Part shown: positions 24,755-33,937 of the stretch, one piece after another
How the letters are laid out: each line of letters opens with the position of its first letter
Numbering within the stretch: position 1 is the stretch's first letter
NCBI GenBank assembly: GCA_013538805.1
Contig: JABXGR010000002.1
Location: forward strand, 180,392-244,391
Direction: 5' to 3'
Source of the DNA: Candidatus Nitrosocaldus schleperae
GTDB lineage: Archaea > Thermoproteota > Nitrososphaeria > Nitrososphaerales > Nitrosocaldaceae
DNA: 64,000 bases
The notes under the pieces: generated by a model
Seen by the model: only the letters and a program-made list of their open reading frames with translations
The model's database searches: none
Told to the model about the DNA's origin: nothing
Translations under genes and position numbers: made by a program

Positions 24755-25716
24755 TCTTGTTCTAATCCTAACCTATCAGGCCTTATAAGCTCCTCCTCCT
24801 CTATCTGTACAGTTGTATGCTTTATGCCATACCTTACAAGTATAGCATTTATGTTCCTCATCACCTCCTTTGCATCTGCACCATTCCTAATTGTAACATG
24901 TGCACTTAACGAAGGCATCGATGGTGCTATACTCCATATATGTACATCATGTATATCAACTACACCATTTATAGACTTGATCTCATCCATAATCGTGATG
25001 ATATCTATACCTTCAGGTGCACCCTCTAGCAGTATGATTATGCACCTCTTGAGCATCTGTAGTGCTAGCCTAAGTATTAGCCCAACTATGATAACACTTG
25101 CTATAACATCTACTATGCTTAGTGATGTTAATGCTATTACAGCACCTGCAGAGATTACTGCTAGAGAGCCTAGTAGATCACTTACTATATGCAAACTTAC
25201 GCTCTTTATAAGTATTCCATGATCATGCTCCTCTGCATTGTACCTCTTTTGCCCTTGCCCTTGCCCTTGAATTTGTCCTTGTTCCTCATTTAACCTTTGA
25301 CCATGCTTGAGTATCATTAGCATGATAATATTTACAGCAAACCCTGCAACTGCTATCATTAGCATATAGCCCCAATCTATAACCCTAGGCTCCAATAATC
25401 GCATGTATGTCTCATAGAGCAGTATTATTGATAATGCTACTGCAATTGCTGTATTTATGAATGCTGCAAGGACCTCTACCCTATGATAGCCATAGGTTAG
25501 CGTTGGTGTATGAGGCTTAATTGCAAGCCTTACTGCTACCAATGCTATTGCTATAGCAACAGCATCCATGAATACATGGATAGAGTCGCTTATCAATGCA
25601 AGGCTGTTACTTACTATACCTCCAACAACCTCTAGCAGACCTATAACCAATGCCAGTATTAGTGCTAGAATGAGCCTCTTCTCCTTCTCCCTGTATTCTG
25701 TATATGCAAGTACCAA
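24700..25716 (-). CDS. Cation diffusion facilitator (CDF) transporter
   Basis: 338 residues with six membrane helices, then a cytoplasmic domain. The metal-site helices carry SDSIHVFMDAVAIAIALV (helix II) and SLHIVSDLLGSLAVI (helix V), the D/H pattern of CDF antiporters that export Zn2+, Co2+, Mn2+ or similar ions. A Gln/Gly-rich, His/Glu-containing loop between helices IV and V (~150-172, EEHDHG) is the usual metal-sensing loop, here encoded by a hexanucleotide repeat. The frame continues without a stop into the downstream tRNA-Ser gene: its last ~18 residues and the TAG lie within tRNA exon 1 and the intron. Confidence 0.88.
   Translation of the reverse strand: MVLAYTEYREKEKRLILALILALVIGLLEVVGGIVSNSLALISDSIHVFMDAVAIAIALVAVRLAIKPHTPTLTYGYHRVEVLAAFINTAIAVALSIILLYETYMRLLEPRVIDWGYMLMIAVAGFAVNIIMLMILKHGQRLNEEQGQIQGQGQGQKRYNAEEHDHGILIKSVSLHIVSDLLGSLAVISAGAVIALTSLSIVDVIASVIIVGLILRLALQMLKRCIIILLEGAPEGIDIITIMDEIKSINGVVDIHDVHIWSIAPSMPSLSAHVTIRNGADAKEVMRNINAILVRYGIKHTTVQIEEEELIRPDRLGLEQEPGSDSQVVRQPRDLDDG
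25249..25270. repeat. GCCCTT hexanucleotide microsatellite in the CDF gene
   Basis: Three perfect TTGCCC units encode the Gln-Gly repeat of the cytoplasmic loop. Such tracts can change length by slippage in steps of two residues without breaking the frame. Confidence 0.7.
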
Positions 25717-25758
25717 CCAACCAAAATACGTAAATCCTATTAATTATCTTAATCATGT

Positions 25759-26793
25759 ATGGGCACTGATCTTAAGCCATTGGTCAAGGCTAAGGAGATC
25801 AAACTTGAGAGTCTAGCAGGCAAGGTTATTGCCATAGATGCTTACAATGCACTCTACCAGTTCCTAGCAACGATTAGAGGTTATACTGGAGAGCCTCTTA
25901 TGGATGCACATGGTAGGGTTACAAGCCATCTAAGCGGGCTCTTCTACAGAAATGTTAACCTTCTTGCTGCTGGTATAAAGCCTGTATACGTGTTTGATGG
26001 TAAGCCTCCAGCACTCAAGCATGCTGAACTTGAGAGTAGGAAGAAGAGCAAGGAAGAGGCACTTGCAAAGTATGAAGAGGCACTGCAGGAAGGAAGGTTG
26101 GAGGATGCAAGGAAGTATGCACAAGCAACATCCATGCTCAAGGATTACATGGTGAATGATGCAAAGAGGCTACTTGCACTAATGGGCATACCATACCTAC
26201 AGGCACCATCTGAAGGTGAGGCTACAGCAGCATACCTAACAATCATAGGGCTAGCATATGCAACAGCAAGCCAAGATTATGACTCGCTCTTATTTGGAGC
26301 AAGGAGGCTTGTAAGGAACCTTGCAATAAGTGGGAAGAGGAAACTTCCAAACAAGAATGTGTACGTTGATGTTAACCCAGAGGTTATAGAGTTGGACGAA
26401 CTCTTGAGAGATCTAGGTATAAGCAGGGAAGCGCTTGTAGATGTAGCAATACTTGTAGGCACAGACTTCAACCCTGAGGGCTTTAAAGGCATAGGTGCAA
26501 AGAAGGCATTACAGTTGATAAAGAGGTATGGAAGGCTTGAGGATATAGATGTTGAAGGGTTAAGGGATGAGTTGAAGAGCATAGACTACAATGCTATAAG
26601 GGAGATATTCCTCAAGCCAGAGGTTGTAGGCTCAGATGTAAGGATTGGGTTCAAGGATGTTGATGAGCAAGGCTTGATCAGGTTTCTATGCGATGAGCAT
26701 AACTTCTCGAGGGATAGGGTAAGCAATGCTATTAAGAGGTTGAATGATGCTATGAGGATGAGGAGTAGCAGTCTTGAGCAGTGGTTCTCATGA
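25759..26793 (+). CDS. fen1: Flap endonuclease 1
   Basis: 344-residue FEN-1/XPG-family nuclease removing 5' flaps during Okazaki fragment maturation and repair. The N-domain has VIAIDAYNALYQFLATIRG and PVYVFDGKPPALK. The I-domain has QAPSEGEATAAYL and YATASQDYDSLLFG, with metal-binding acidic residues intact, and the helix-hairpin-helix is GIGAKKALQLI. The C-terminus ends SSSLEQWFS, matching the PCNA-interacting QxxLxxWF-type motif. The ATG at 25759 is used; the nearby ATG at 25755 is out of frame. It is divergent from the CDF gene. Confidence 0.96.
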   Translation: MGTDLKPLVKAKEIKLESLAGKVIAIDAYNALYQFLATIRGYTGEPLMDAHGRVTSHLSGLFYRNVNLLAAGIKPVYVFDGKPPALKHAELESRKKSKEEALAKYEEALQEGRLEDARKYAQATSMLKDYMVNDAKRLLALMGIPYLQAPSEGEATAAYLTIIGLAYATASQDYDSLLFGARRLVRNLAISGKRKLPNKNVYVDVNPEVIELDELLRDLGISREALVDVAILVGTDFNPEGFKGIGAKKALQLIKRYGRLEDIDVEGLRDELKSIDYNAIREIFLKPEVVGSDVRIGFKDVDEQGLIRFLCDEHNFSRDRVSNAIKRLNDAMRMRSSSLEQWFS

Positions 26794-27059
26794 TCATGAT
26801 CTTCTGATTAATGGATGATTAATTTGATGAGTTATAATGCCTGCCTTGCATACATACATAAAGCCAATACCTAGAATTCTCTAATTATAACATCATCTTA
26901 TACATGTACTCATCATATCTATATATACCTCATAACCATCATCATATCCATCTATCTGTCTTGCTTATTCTAGAGTATGCTTGGGCAGCAATAGATCTCT
27001 ACTATGCTCCAACAATGTTTAACTAAGCATATTGGGCAAGAGCATCATACTGCTCAACA
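26794..27059. other. Intergenic stretch, nothing recognised
   Basis: 266 bp between the converging fen1 and thyX genes. It is AT-rich. I see no credible ORF, tRNA, C/D-box pair or strong hairpin. Confidence 0.4.
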
Positions 27060-28712
27060 TCACCTATTATCATTTAGTTTAAGTAACTTTCTCTTCTCAG
27101 CCTCTATACGTGAGGAGTAATCCCTCATATCCACAAACTTCATGCCCCTTGCTAGGTTTGGATGTACATTTGCTATTGCTCTATACATCTCTTGTGCAAC
27201 CCTCCTATATGCTGGATGCCCTTGTGGTGATGTCCTTAACTCTATCATGTGATATGCCTCCCTAAGGTTCAACTTGATAAGGTATCTGTACCTATATGCA
27301 AGGTTAACAACGTACTGTGCCTCCAAAGGCTTGCCTTCCCTGCATGCTATGAGTTCATAAACCTCCTTGCTCTTGTACATGCAATCATCGAACTCCTTCT
27401 CAAGTCCAGCATCTATAACCTCCATTGGCTTATAGTAGCCATGCCTGACTGTAAGCAACTGCCTCTGCATCGTTAGTATCCTATGCCTATGAAGATCCCT
27501 GAATATCCCAAAGTTGGTGCAGAGATCAAAGGTGTAGTATGGGATCTCAAATGCCCTCAATGGTCTATGCCTTCTATTTGCTCTATGCTTAACATACTCC
27601 TCTATTATTGAGGTTCTATCCTCTCTGCTCATCCTTCTTGCAAGTTCAAGGAGGTCACTGTACGATGCATCTGCATGCTCATACAGGATAGATGCTACAA
27701 CCTTTGCCTCTATCTCATCATTATCCTTATCATAATCAACAAGTCTAACCTCATCAGCATCAGCATCAGTATCAGCATAGGCATAACTACCATCATCCTT
27801 ATCATGCTTTAGATACTCCCCTGCAATCCTTGTAATACCAGCCATGGTTGAGTTCAGGTAATCCCTGAATGACTCTCCATGCTTTGATCCAACCCTCTTT
27901 ATGAATGGTCCTATATACTCTCTTAACTCCTCATACAGCATCATTGCTATACTCTGCTCCTCCCTTAGCCTTGATGCAAGTAGTATGTTGAGCAGGTGTT
28001 CAAACGCTCTAGCATTCCCTGCTACACCAACATTGGTTAGTGTTGATGCTGGGAGTAGTACTCTCAACACATCCAATGCCTTTGCCCTTATGCTTGACTC
28101 ATACGCCTTCTCTGCCATCTTCACATCATCACTGCTCTTAAGTTCATCGAATGCTACCTCTACACCCTTGCTGCTGTCTAGGAAATGCATAGAGTGTATT
28201 GGCTCAACTTCCTTAAGGTACTTGATCATTGGCTCTATGCTCTTGCTGTATGTGTTGAATGCTAGATCACACGCCTCTATATATGCATCTACATACTTCA
28301 AGCCCATTATATCATCGCCTCTATAGTATGCATATCTACCATCTACCTTCTGATCGAACCTAACGTATCTAGTTGATTTCTCTAGGTATGATAAGCCTAT
28401 CCTTCTATCCTCTATGCTCTGTATGGCTATCTGTGATATGCCTTCTATACCAACCTGCACAAGCCCAAGTTCAGCAACGCTATCATCCCCATACTCAACA
28501 AGCACACGCTCATAGAACTCCTCCCCCCTGCTAGGGTTGTTGAGGAACTCATCAAGGAATATCCTCCTCATACTCTTGCTAGATCTACTGTACCTTGACA
28601 TCAGTGCTCCTCTATCAACCTGCTTTGGCGTAGTTATAACGAATACAGGCTTGTCTGTGTTGGAGAAGTGATGCTTGAGTATCTCCTTCTCATGCTCAGT
28701 AAACTCATCCAT
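27060..28712 (-). CDS. thyX: Long FAD-dependent thymidylate synthase (ThyX), duplicated domain
   Basis: 550 residues, about twice a bacterial ThyX. The C-terminal half has the signature region RDLHRHRILTMQRQLL (RHR motif) and later AYHMIELRTSPQGHPAYR. The N-terminal half has ThyX-like SIEDRRIGLSYLEKSTRYV and VEYGDDSVAELG, so two ThyX-like domains appear fused. It makes dTMP from dUMP using CH2-THF and FADH2. Residues ~305-325 are an Asp/Ala/Tyr low-complexity insert. Long forms occur in several archaea. The start codon shares a palindromic TATA element (28731-28740) with the divergent DUF192 gene. Confidence 0.85.
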   Translation of the reverse strand: MDEFTEHEKEILKHHFSNTDKPVFVITTPKQVDRGALMSRYSRSSKSMRRIFLDEFLNNPSRGEEFYERVLVEYGDDSVAELGLVQVGIEGISQIAIQSIEDRRIGLSYLEKSTRYVRFDQKVDGRYAYYRGDDIMGLKYVDAYIEACDLAFNTYSKSIEPMIKYLKEVEPIHSMHFLDSSKGVEVAFDELKSSDDVKMAEKAYESSIRAKALDVLRVLLPASTLTNVGVAGNARAFEHLLNILLASRLREEQSIAMMLYEELREYIGPFIKRVGSKHGESFRDYLNSTMAGITRIAGEYLKHDKDDGSYAYADTDADADEVRLVDYDKDNDEIEAKVVASILYEHADASYSDLLELARRMSREDRTSIIEEYVKHRANRRHRPLRAFEIPYYTFDLCTNFGIFRDLHRHRILTMQRQLLTVRHGYYKPMEVIDAGLEKEFDDCMYKSKEVYELIACREGKPLEAQYVVNLAYRYRYLIKLNLREAYHMIELRTSPQGHPAYRRVAQEMYRAIANVHPNLARGMKFVDMRDYSSRIEAEKRKLLKLNDNR

Positions 28713-28762
28713 GCTGTTGCTTATGATAGCGTTATATAAGTGGTTGTGTCTTATAAGTTAGA

Positions 28763-29278
28763 TTGGAGTTAAAGCATCTCTTGATAGCAGTGGTAGTAGG
28801 GGCAGTTGCATATGGGCTAACAGCATTAATACTACCCCTGATAGATATGGGTAGTAACAGTAGTAGTAACCTCTCCAGTGATGTAGTAGAGTATGAGGTT
28901 AAGAGGATTACCATAGATGGTATCATGCTTGAGGTTGAGGTTGCAGATACTGATGAGAAGAGGGCTCTAGGTCTCATGTATAGAGATGGGCTTGATGAGG
29001 GTAAGGGCATGCTATTCATATTCCCTACAGAGGGTAGATACTCATTCTGGATGATGAACATGAGGTTCAACCTAGATATACTATGGTTAGACTCATCTGG
29101 AAAGGTTGTGTACATAGTTGAGGATGCTGAACCCTGTAAGGGTATAAGGGAAGAGGATATAAGGCAATGCACATACTACCCAGATGTTAGGGCAAAGTAC
29201 GTTCTTGAGGTGAACTCTGGATTTGTAAGAGAGCATAACATAGGCATAGGCTCAACCATGAGAATACTGGATAAGTAG
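28763..29278 (+). CDS. DUF192 membrane-anchored protein
   Basis: 171 residues: an N-terminal membrane helix or uncleaved signal (~5-27), a short Ser/Asn linker and a DUF192 domain (~45-165) with LGLMYRDGLDEGKGMLFIFP, FWMMNMRFNLDILWLD and CKGI. DUF192 is widespread in archaea and is usually exported or membrane-tethered; its function is not established. The TTG start is about 27 nt from GTTATATAAG, fitting the leaderless pattern seen elsewhere in the window. Confidence 0.82.
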   Translation: MELKHLLIAVVVGAVAYGLTALILPLIDMGSNSSSNLSSDVVEYEVKRITIDGIMLEVEVADTDEKRALGLMYRDGLDEGKGMLFIFPTEGRYSFWMMNMRFNLDILWLDSSGKVVYIVEDAEPCKGIREEDIRQCTYYPDVRAKYVLEVNSGFVREHNIGIGSTMRILDK

Positions 29279-29297
29279 TAGAATCGATTTAATATAG

Positions 29298-29927
29298 ATG
29301 GTTATTGAGCATATGGTGATGAGTGGTTCAAGCACTGATAGTATTGATGCAAAGGCACTGCTCTACTCTGTTATAGAGAAGCTTGGGAGGGATGAGTTGA
29401 GGAGGGATCTTGCAAGGGATAGTAGAAGAGCAGTATCAACAATAATGCACTCATGCATGAAGGAACTCAACAGCATGAATGGAGATAAGGATAAAGATGT
29501 TATCCTTAGGCTAGTAACAGCACTTATGCATTATCTGCTTACTGAGTGCATGATCCAGAGTGAGAGGAAGATCCAAGTTGATGATGCTATGCTTGATCTA
29601 GTCATACCATCTATGAGAGTATTGAGATCTAAGCCAGAGAATACACTAATCATATTCATTGCTAGAGGTGATGAGATGCATTCACTTAACTATAGACTGG
29701 AGAGGGTTTATGCTCTATATCCAAATGTGAATGCATGGACTATCATTGTTGGAGATGTTGATGATACTAGCATTACAGGTAATGTAAGGATCTATATGAT
29801 GGATGAGTATGTGCATAAGAGATCTAAATCAAGATCATCTACCATCATCCCCTTATCATCTATAATAGAGGATATAAGGGAGTTCATGAACTCAAGGGGT
29901 ATAAGACCATTCAACATAGTTGCATAA
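29298..29927 (+). CDS. Conserved hypothetical protein, 209 aa
   Basis: A soluble protein with a helical N-terminal half (LRRDLARDSRRAVSTIMHSC and LVTALMHYLLTECMI) and an alpha/beta C-terminal half with strands NTLIIFIARGDEM and AWTIIVGDVDD. I do not recognise a family. It follows the DUF192 gene by 19 bp on the same strand and is probably cotranscribed. Confidence 0.55.
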   Translation: MVIEHMVMSGSSTDSIDAKALLYSVIEKLGRDELRRDLARDSRRAVSTIMHSCMKELNSMNGDKDKDVILRLVTALMHYLLTECMIQSERKIQVDDAMLDLVIPSMRVLRSKPENTLIIFIARGDEMHSLNYRLERVYALYPNVNAWTIIVGDVDDTSITGNVRIYMMDEYVHKRSKSRSSTIIPLSSIIEDIREFMNSRGIRPFNIVA

Positions 29928-29964
29928 TTGCAATGTGTAATGGCATGGACATGGAGGGTGGGGA

Positions 29965-30792
29965 TCAAGGTAACTCGACTGGGAGTTCATCCCTATTCCC
30001 CCATTCATACCATGAGCCAAGGTATACCCTAACCTTCTTCATGCCTAATAGTTTTAATGCTAGGTATGCATGTGCTGCCCTGTAACCCCCTTGACAGTAG
30101 CAGATTATCTCTATATCATCATCATTCCCCTTGTCTTCATCATTGCTTTGCAGAATAGAAGAGTATACCTCCCTTAGCATCTCAACAGGCTTCATCATAC
30201 CATTATGCATCACGTTAGCCTCCCAGTTTATGTTCACTGCATTTGGTATATGCCCTCCCCTAGATGCTCTAACATACATGCCATTATATTCTTCCCTGCT
30301 CCTTGCATCAACTATCCTAACATTGTGGCTATTCATCCTCTCTAGTATGTATCTGTATGTTGCAAGCACACCATCATCAAACCTGTATGCATAATCTTCC
30401 TTAACAGGGCTTGGTCTTGTAGGCTCCTTCTCAACTGGATAGCCTCTCCTCCTCCACATCCTAAATCCACCATCAAGGACTATTGCATGCTCATGGCATA
30501 TGTAATGCATGAGCCATAAGCCTCTAGCAGCCAGAGTCCCAGTTATATCATCGTAGAATATTACATGCTTATCATAGGTTATGCCAACACTCCTGAGCAG
30601 CATCTTCAGGCTTGAGTTGAACCTCTCTATGCCCTCAGAGGTTGTATCTGCCCAGTGGAATGCAAAGAGGTCCATGTTAACTGCTCCAGGTATATGGGCA
30701 GAGCAGTACTCATGCCATGATCTAGCATCTACTATGAGTAGGTCTCTCCTTGTATCTAGCATCTTCTTCAACTCATCCACAGTTATGAGCAT
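29965..30792 (-). CDS. Tandem-rhodanese sulfurtransferase
   Basis: About 275 residues with two rhodanese domains, as in thiosulfate or 3-mercaptopyruvate sulfurtransferases. The N-terminal domain (DLLIVDARSWHEYCSAHIPG) has an inactive loop FYDDITGTLA with Asp in place of the cysteine. The C-terminal domain (RIVDARSREEYNG) carries the active loop CYCQGGYRAAHAY. It transfers sulfane sulfur to a thiophilic acceptor. The ATG at 30792 is preferred over that at 30804, since the TATA-like box shared with the divergent regulator is about 26 nt from it. Confidence 0.87.
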   Translation of the reverse strand: MLITVDELKKMLDTRRDLLIVDARSWHEYCSAHIPGAVNMDLFAFHWADTTSEGIERFNSSLKMLLRSVGITYDKHVIFYDDITGTLAARGLWLMHYICHEHAIVLDGGFRMWRRRGYPVEKEPTRPSPVKEDYAYRFDDGVLATYRYILERMNSHNVRIVDARSREEYNGMYVRASRGGHIPNAVNINWEANVMHNGMMKPVEMLREVYSSILQSNDEDKGNDDDIEIICYCQGGYRAAHAYLALKLLGMKKVRVYLGSWYEWGNRDELPVELP

Positions 30793-30804
30793 AACCATAT
30801 ACAT

Positions 30805-30844
30805 GCATAAAGTGTATATAAGTAGGTTTAGCCAGATTATAGTA
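30805..30844. promoter_or_regulatory. Shared TATA element, rhodanese / DtxR-like genes
   Basis: A near-palindromic GTGTATATAAG (about 30813-30823) lies about 26 nt from the rhodanese ATG on one strand and about 27 nt from the regulator TTG on the other. The regulator could bind here and control both. Confidence 0.45.
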
Positions 30845-31315
30845 TTGGAAGATGCTAGGGATAGGCTTGAGTCAATAAAGGCTGCACAGATGAAGCATGG
30901 TAGAGGTGGGAGAGGCAGGACTCAGAGGATGGAGGATTATCTGGAGGTTATATACGAGCTTATGGAGCATAAAGGCTATGTAAGCATGAGCGATATATCC
31001 AACTACCTCAACGTGAGTTCTGCTAGCGTTACAAAGATGGTTCAAAGGCTACATGAATCTGGCTACATAGAGTATGAGAAGTATAGGGGGATAAGGATGA
31101 AGGATAAAGGACTAGAGATTGCCAAGATGATAAGGGAGAGGCATAGCATACTTACAGAGTTCCTACTACTTCTAGGCATAGAGGAGGAGGATGCACATAG
31201 GATAACAGAGGGTATAGAGCATTACTTCGATAACAGATCGCTTAAGAGGTTAGAGCAACTAGTACAGATAATAAAGGGTGATGAGAGCATCCTGAGGAGG
31301 ATAAGCACCCTATAA
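30845..31315 (+). CDS. DtxR/MntR-family metal-dependent regulator
   Basis: 156 residues (141 from the ATG at 30890). A winged-helix domain has RMEDYLEVIYELMEHKGYV and NVSSASVTKMVQRLHESGYI, followed by a dimerisation/metal domain with RHSILTEFLLLLGIEEEDAH and EGIEHYFD. The metal-binding His/Glu/Asp pattern of MntR is largely kept. Such proteins repress Mn2+ or Fe2+ uptake genes. A longer open frame extends upstream to 30581, but that part is antisense to the rhodanese gene and is not credible coding. The TTG start is chosen from promoter spacing. Confidence 0.85.
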   Translation: MEDARDRLESIKAAQMKHGRGGRGRTQRMEDYLEVIYELMEHKGYVSMSDISNYLNVSSASVTKMVQRLHESGYIEYEKYRGIRMKDKGLEIAKMIRERHSILTEFLLLLGIEEEDAHRITEGIEHYFDNRSLKRLEQLVQIIKGDESILRRISTL

Positions 31316-31385
31316 CTATAATATCATCTCCTTATTTACAACATCAAAAAGGGATGTGTATGTTTTTACTCTACTCACCATATCA

Positions 31386-31970
31386 TCATCTGTTCTTCAC
31401 TGCTATGAGTTGCTCCAACCTGATTACCTTAACTCCTCTAGCCTTCATCTCCTCTATTGCAGATAGACTGTTTGCAAGCCCTTTGGTAGCATCCTCAAGT
31501 AGTATAGTCTCAAACCCATGCTCAAGTGCATCTAATGCAGTATTCTTTACACAGTAATCCGTTGCAACCCCTGCTATAAACACCCTCTTGATGCTCTTCT
31601 CCCTCAACCTATCAGCAAGTTCAGTCCTATCGAATGCTGAGTATGCTTCCCTGTTTGGATCGGTTGCCTTCGATATAATAATTGTACTTCTAGGCAGTTT
31701 GAGATCTGGATGGAACTTTGCTCCTAGAGTATTCCTAACACAGTGCACAGGCCATACTCCTCCCCTCTGCTTGAACGATATATGGTTTGGAGGATGCCAG
31801 TCCCTGCTAGCGAATATTGGTAGCCCTTTATTCATGAATATCTCTATATACTTGTTTATTACAGGTATGATCTTATCTGCATCTGGTACTGGTAGGGAGC
31901 CTCCTGGCATGAAATCATTCTGCATATCAACTATTATAAGTGCTGAACCATCATCAAGCATCTCACTCAT
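31386..31970 (-). CDS. pncA: Nicotinamidase / isochorismatase-family hydrolase
   Basis: 194 residues with all nicotinamidase residues: catalytic triad Asp15 (LIIVDMQNDF), Lys101 and Cys140 (VATDYCV), and the zinc ligands Asp57, His59 and His63 in SRDWHPPNHISF. It deamidates nicotinamide to nicotinate in NAD salvage. The N-terminal PGGSLPV motif is also typical of PncA. It is downstream of and codirectional with the PIN-ATPase gene after a 39-bp gap. Confidence 0.92.
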   Translation of the reverse strand: MSEMLDDGSALIIVDMQNDFMPGGSLPVPDADKIIPVINKYIEIFMNKGLPIFASRDWHPPNHISFKQRGGVWPVHCVRNTLGAKFHPDLKLPRSTIIISKATDPNREAYSAFDRTELADRLREKSIKRVFIAGVATDYCVKNTALDALEHGFETILLEDATKGLANSLSAIEEMKARGVKVIRLEQLIAVKNR

Positions 31971-32009
31971 ACAGATAGTTACGATGGCATGTGATATAAT
32001 GTTATCTCT

Positions 32010-33827
32010 TTAGTTACCTCTTCTGTTCTGTGTTACCAGCACACTTATCTTGCTATTGGTAAGTAATGCCTGTAGCAGTCTCTTACCCATGTCTGAATCC
32101 TTGGATACCTTTATCCTAGCCTTCTTGCCAACCATTGCAGAGAACAGGTATTGATCATCAATGTACACATCAACACTTCTATTCACAACTCCATCCTCGA
32201 ATGTTATGTATAGTGAGTTACCCTGCTCGCTTATATCAAACCTTACATGCTCGCCTATAGACCTTATCTTTGGTTCAACATCTATGCTTATGCCAAGCAT
32301 CCTCTCAAGCTCCTTTACTGTTGAACCGCTCTTGCCTATAAGCAATGGTATGGCTGAGCGATCAACCCTAACCAGTGCACTGTTACTGCTAGTTACCTTC
32401 ACCTCAGCATTCTTATCAAACCTCCTTACAACCTCAAGTATCCTCTCTTCTGCAAGCCTCTTTATACCATCACTGCTCTCTGCCTCAACTGGAACTATAA
32501 CATTCTCCTCACCAAACGTGTATATCTCATACTCCAACCTTCCAGTCTCAAAGTCCCTAACCTCTATCAAAGGTCTTGCAAGATCCTGTTCAACCATGCC
32601 AGTAGGTACCCTAACAGTTAGGTTCAACTCATAAACCTTGACTATTGCTCCAGCATTAACGAATATTATCGTATCAAGTATATGTGGAATCATGCCCAAC
32701 TCAACCCTACCTATGAACCTCTGTATAGCATCCAATGGGCTAGATGCATGCAATACGCCAACCATACCTACCCCTGCCAACCTCATATCAGCAAATACCT
32801 CAAAGTCCTCGCTCTTCCTAACCTCATCAAATATAGTGTAGTCTGGTCTTACAAGCAAGAGTATCTCAGCAGCCTTCTTGAAGCTCCCCTCCAATGGTGC
32901 ATACTGCATTACCGCATCGCTAACCTGCAGATCCCTAGGGGACTCGAAGGTCTTCACTATCTTGCCCTGCTTCATGTAGAACTCTGCTAGGCTACTTGCC
33001 AATGTGCTCTTGCCAGATCCTGGGGGTCCTGCTATCAGTATACCTTCAGCCTTGCTCTTGAGCCTATCCATGAGCCTCTTAGATACCCTATAATCATCAA
33101 GTGTTAGCCTTACAGTTGGCCTAACTACAGTTATCTCAAGTTTATCTGAGAATGGCGGTCTAGTTATGGCTATCCTATAATTGCCTAACTGGATCACAGT
33201 TGCACCATTCATGCTTATCTCATTTGCACCAGGGGTTAACCTTGCTGCATCTGATATCTCCCTTATCATGTTCGTCAACTCTTCATGTGTACATGGCTCC
33301 TCTCTAACCTTAACCAACTCGAATGCTCCAGGCTTGCCTTTCTTTGCAAGTATGCTCACATCCTCCATCATATGCAGGCTCATGGTCTGCTCATCTATAT
33401 ACTTCTCAAATGATAGTTCTCTCTTCACATCCTTGCGTATATACTTCACCTTGATGCCTTCAGCCTCTGCTACCAGTGCTTGTACATAATCTGCAGTTAC
33501 AAGCATTGCTCCTTCCTTCTTTGCAACATCCTTTATCAATGCATCTATCCTCCCATGCCTTGCTAACCTTATATCATCCATGCTAGGCCTCTCACCCTCA
33601 AACCTTAACGTTATCCCCTTGCTTGAGCATAACTCCCTTAGCCTCTTAACCTCATTCAGGCCGATGAAGCCCTGCTCCCTGCTTAGTGATGCTTGTGCTT
33701 GCAGCTCATCAAGAACTGCAATTGGTATTATCATCTCACACTTACTCAACTCACCATCCTCAAGCATCCTGCTTACCCTTCCATCTATTATTATGCTGGT
33801 ATCTAGCACTAACTTATCATTATTCAT
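32010..33827 (-). CDS. PIN-domain ATPase with KH domain (COG1855)
   Basis: 605 residues in three parts: an N-terminal PIN nuclease-like domain (~1-140: LVLDTSIIIDG, RIDALIKDVA, MLVTADYVQA); a PilT/VirB11-like ATPase (~225-430) with Walker A ILIAGPPGSGKSTLASS and Walker B YTIFDEVR; and a KH-type RNA-binding segment (~490-545, VPLLIGKSGSTVKELERML). This fusion is conserved across archaea. It is thought to act on RNA, but its function is not established. Confidence 0.9.
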   Translation of the reverse strand: MNNDKLVLDTSIIIDGRVSRMLEDGELSKCEMIIPIAVLDELQAQASLSREQGFIGLNEVKRLRELCSSKGITLRFEGERPSMDDIRLARHGRIDALIKDVAKKEGAMLVTADYVQALVAEAEGIKVKYIRKDVKRELSFEKYIDEQTMSLHMMEDVSILAKKGKPGAFELVKVREEPCTHEELTNMIREISDAARLTPGANEISMNGATVIQLGNYRIAITRPPFSDKLEITVVRPTVRLTLDDYRVSKRLMDRLKSKAEGILIAGPPGSGKSTLASSLAEFYMKQGKIVKTFESPRDLQVSDAVMQYAPLEGSFKKAAEILLLVRPDYTIFDEVRKSEDFEVFADMRLAGVGMVGVLHASSPLDAIQRFIGRVELGMIPHILDTIIFVNAGAIVKVYELNLTVRVPTGMVEQDLARPLIEVRDFETGRLEYEIYTFGEENVIVPVEAESSDGIKRLAEERILEVVRRFDKNAEVKVTSSNSALVRVDRSAIPLLIGKSGSTVKELERMLGISIDVEPKIRSIGEHVRFDISEQGNSLYITFEDGVVNRSVDVYIDDQYLFSAMVGKKARIKVSKDSDMGKRLLQALLTNSKISVLVTQNRRGN

Positions 33828-33937
33828 ACGGATCTCTTAACCTTTGTACTGCTTATAAACCAATCTAGGGTATATGGTATAGTACAATTGGCTGGAGTTA
33901 TAATTTTATTAGATAGTTAATATTACCTTATTCATCC
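33828..33937. promoter_or_regulatory. Divergent promoters PIN-ATPase / aspartate kinase
   Basis: CTTATAAAC around 33852-33860 (minus-strand TATA) and TAATTTTATTAG at 33901-33912 (plus-strand TATA) each place transcription start about 0-6 nt from the respective start codon. Confidence 0.45.

Noticed and set aside
30581..30844. Upstream extension of the DtxR-like frame
   Set aside because: It is antisense to the rhodanese coding region and would place the promoter inside the gene; the family starts near the TTG/ATG downstream.
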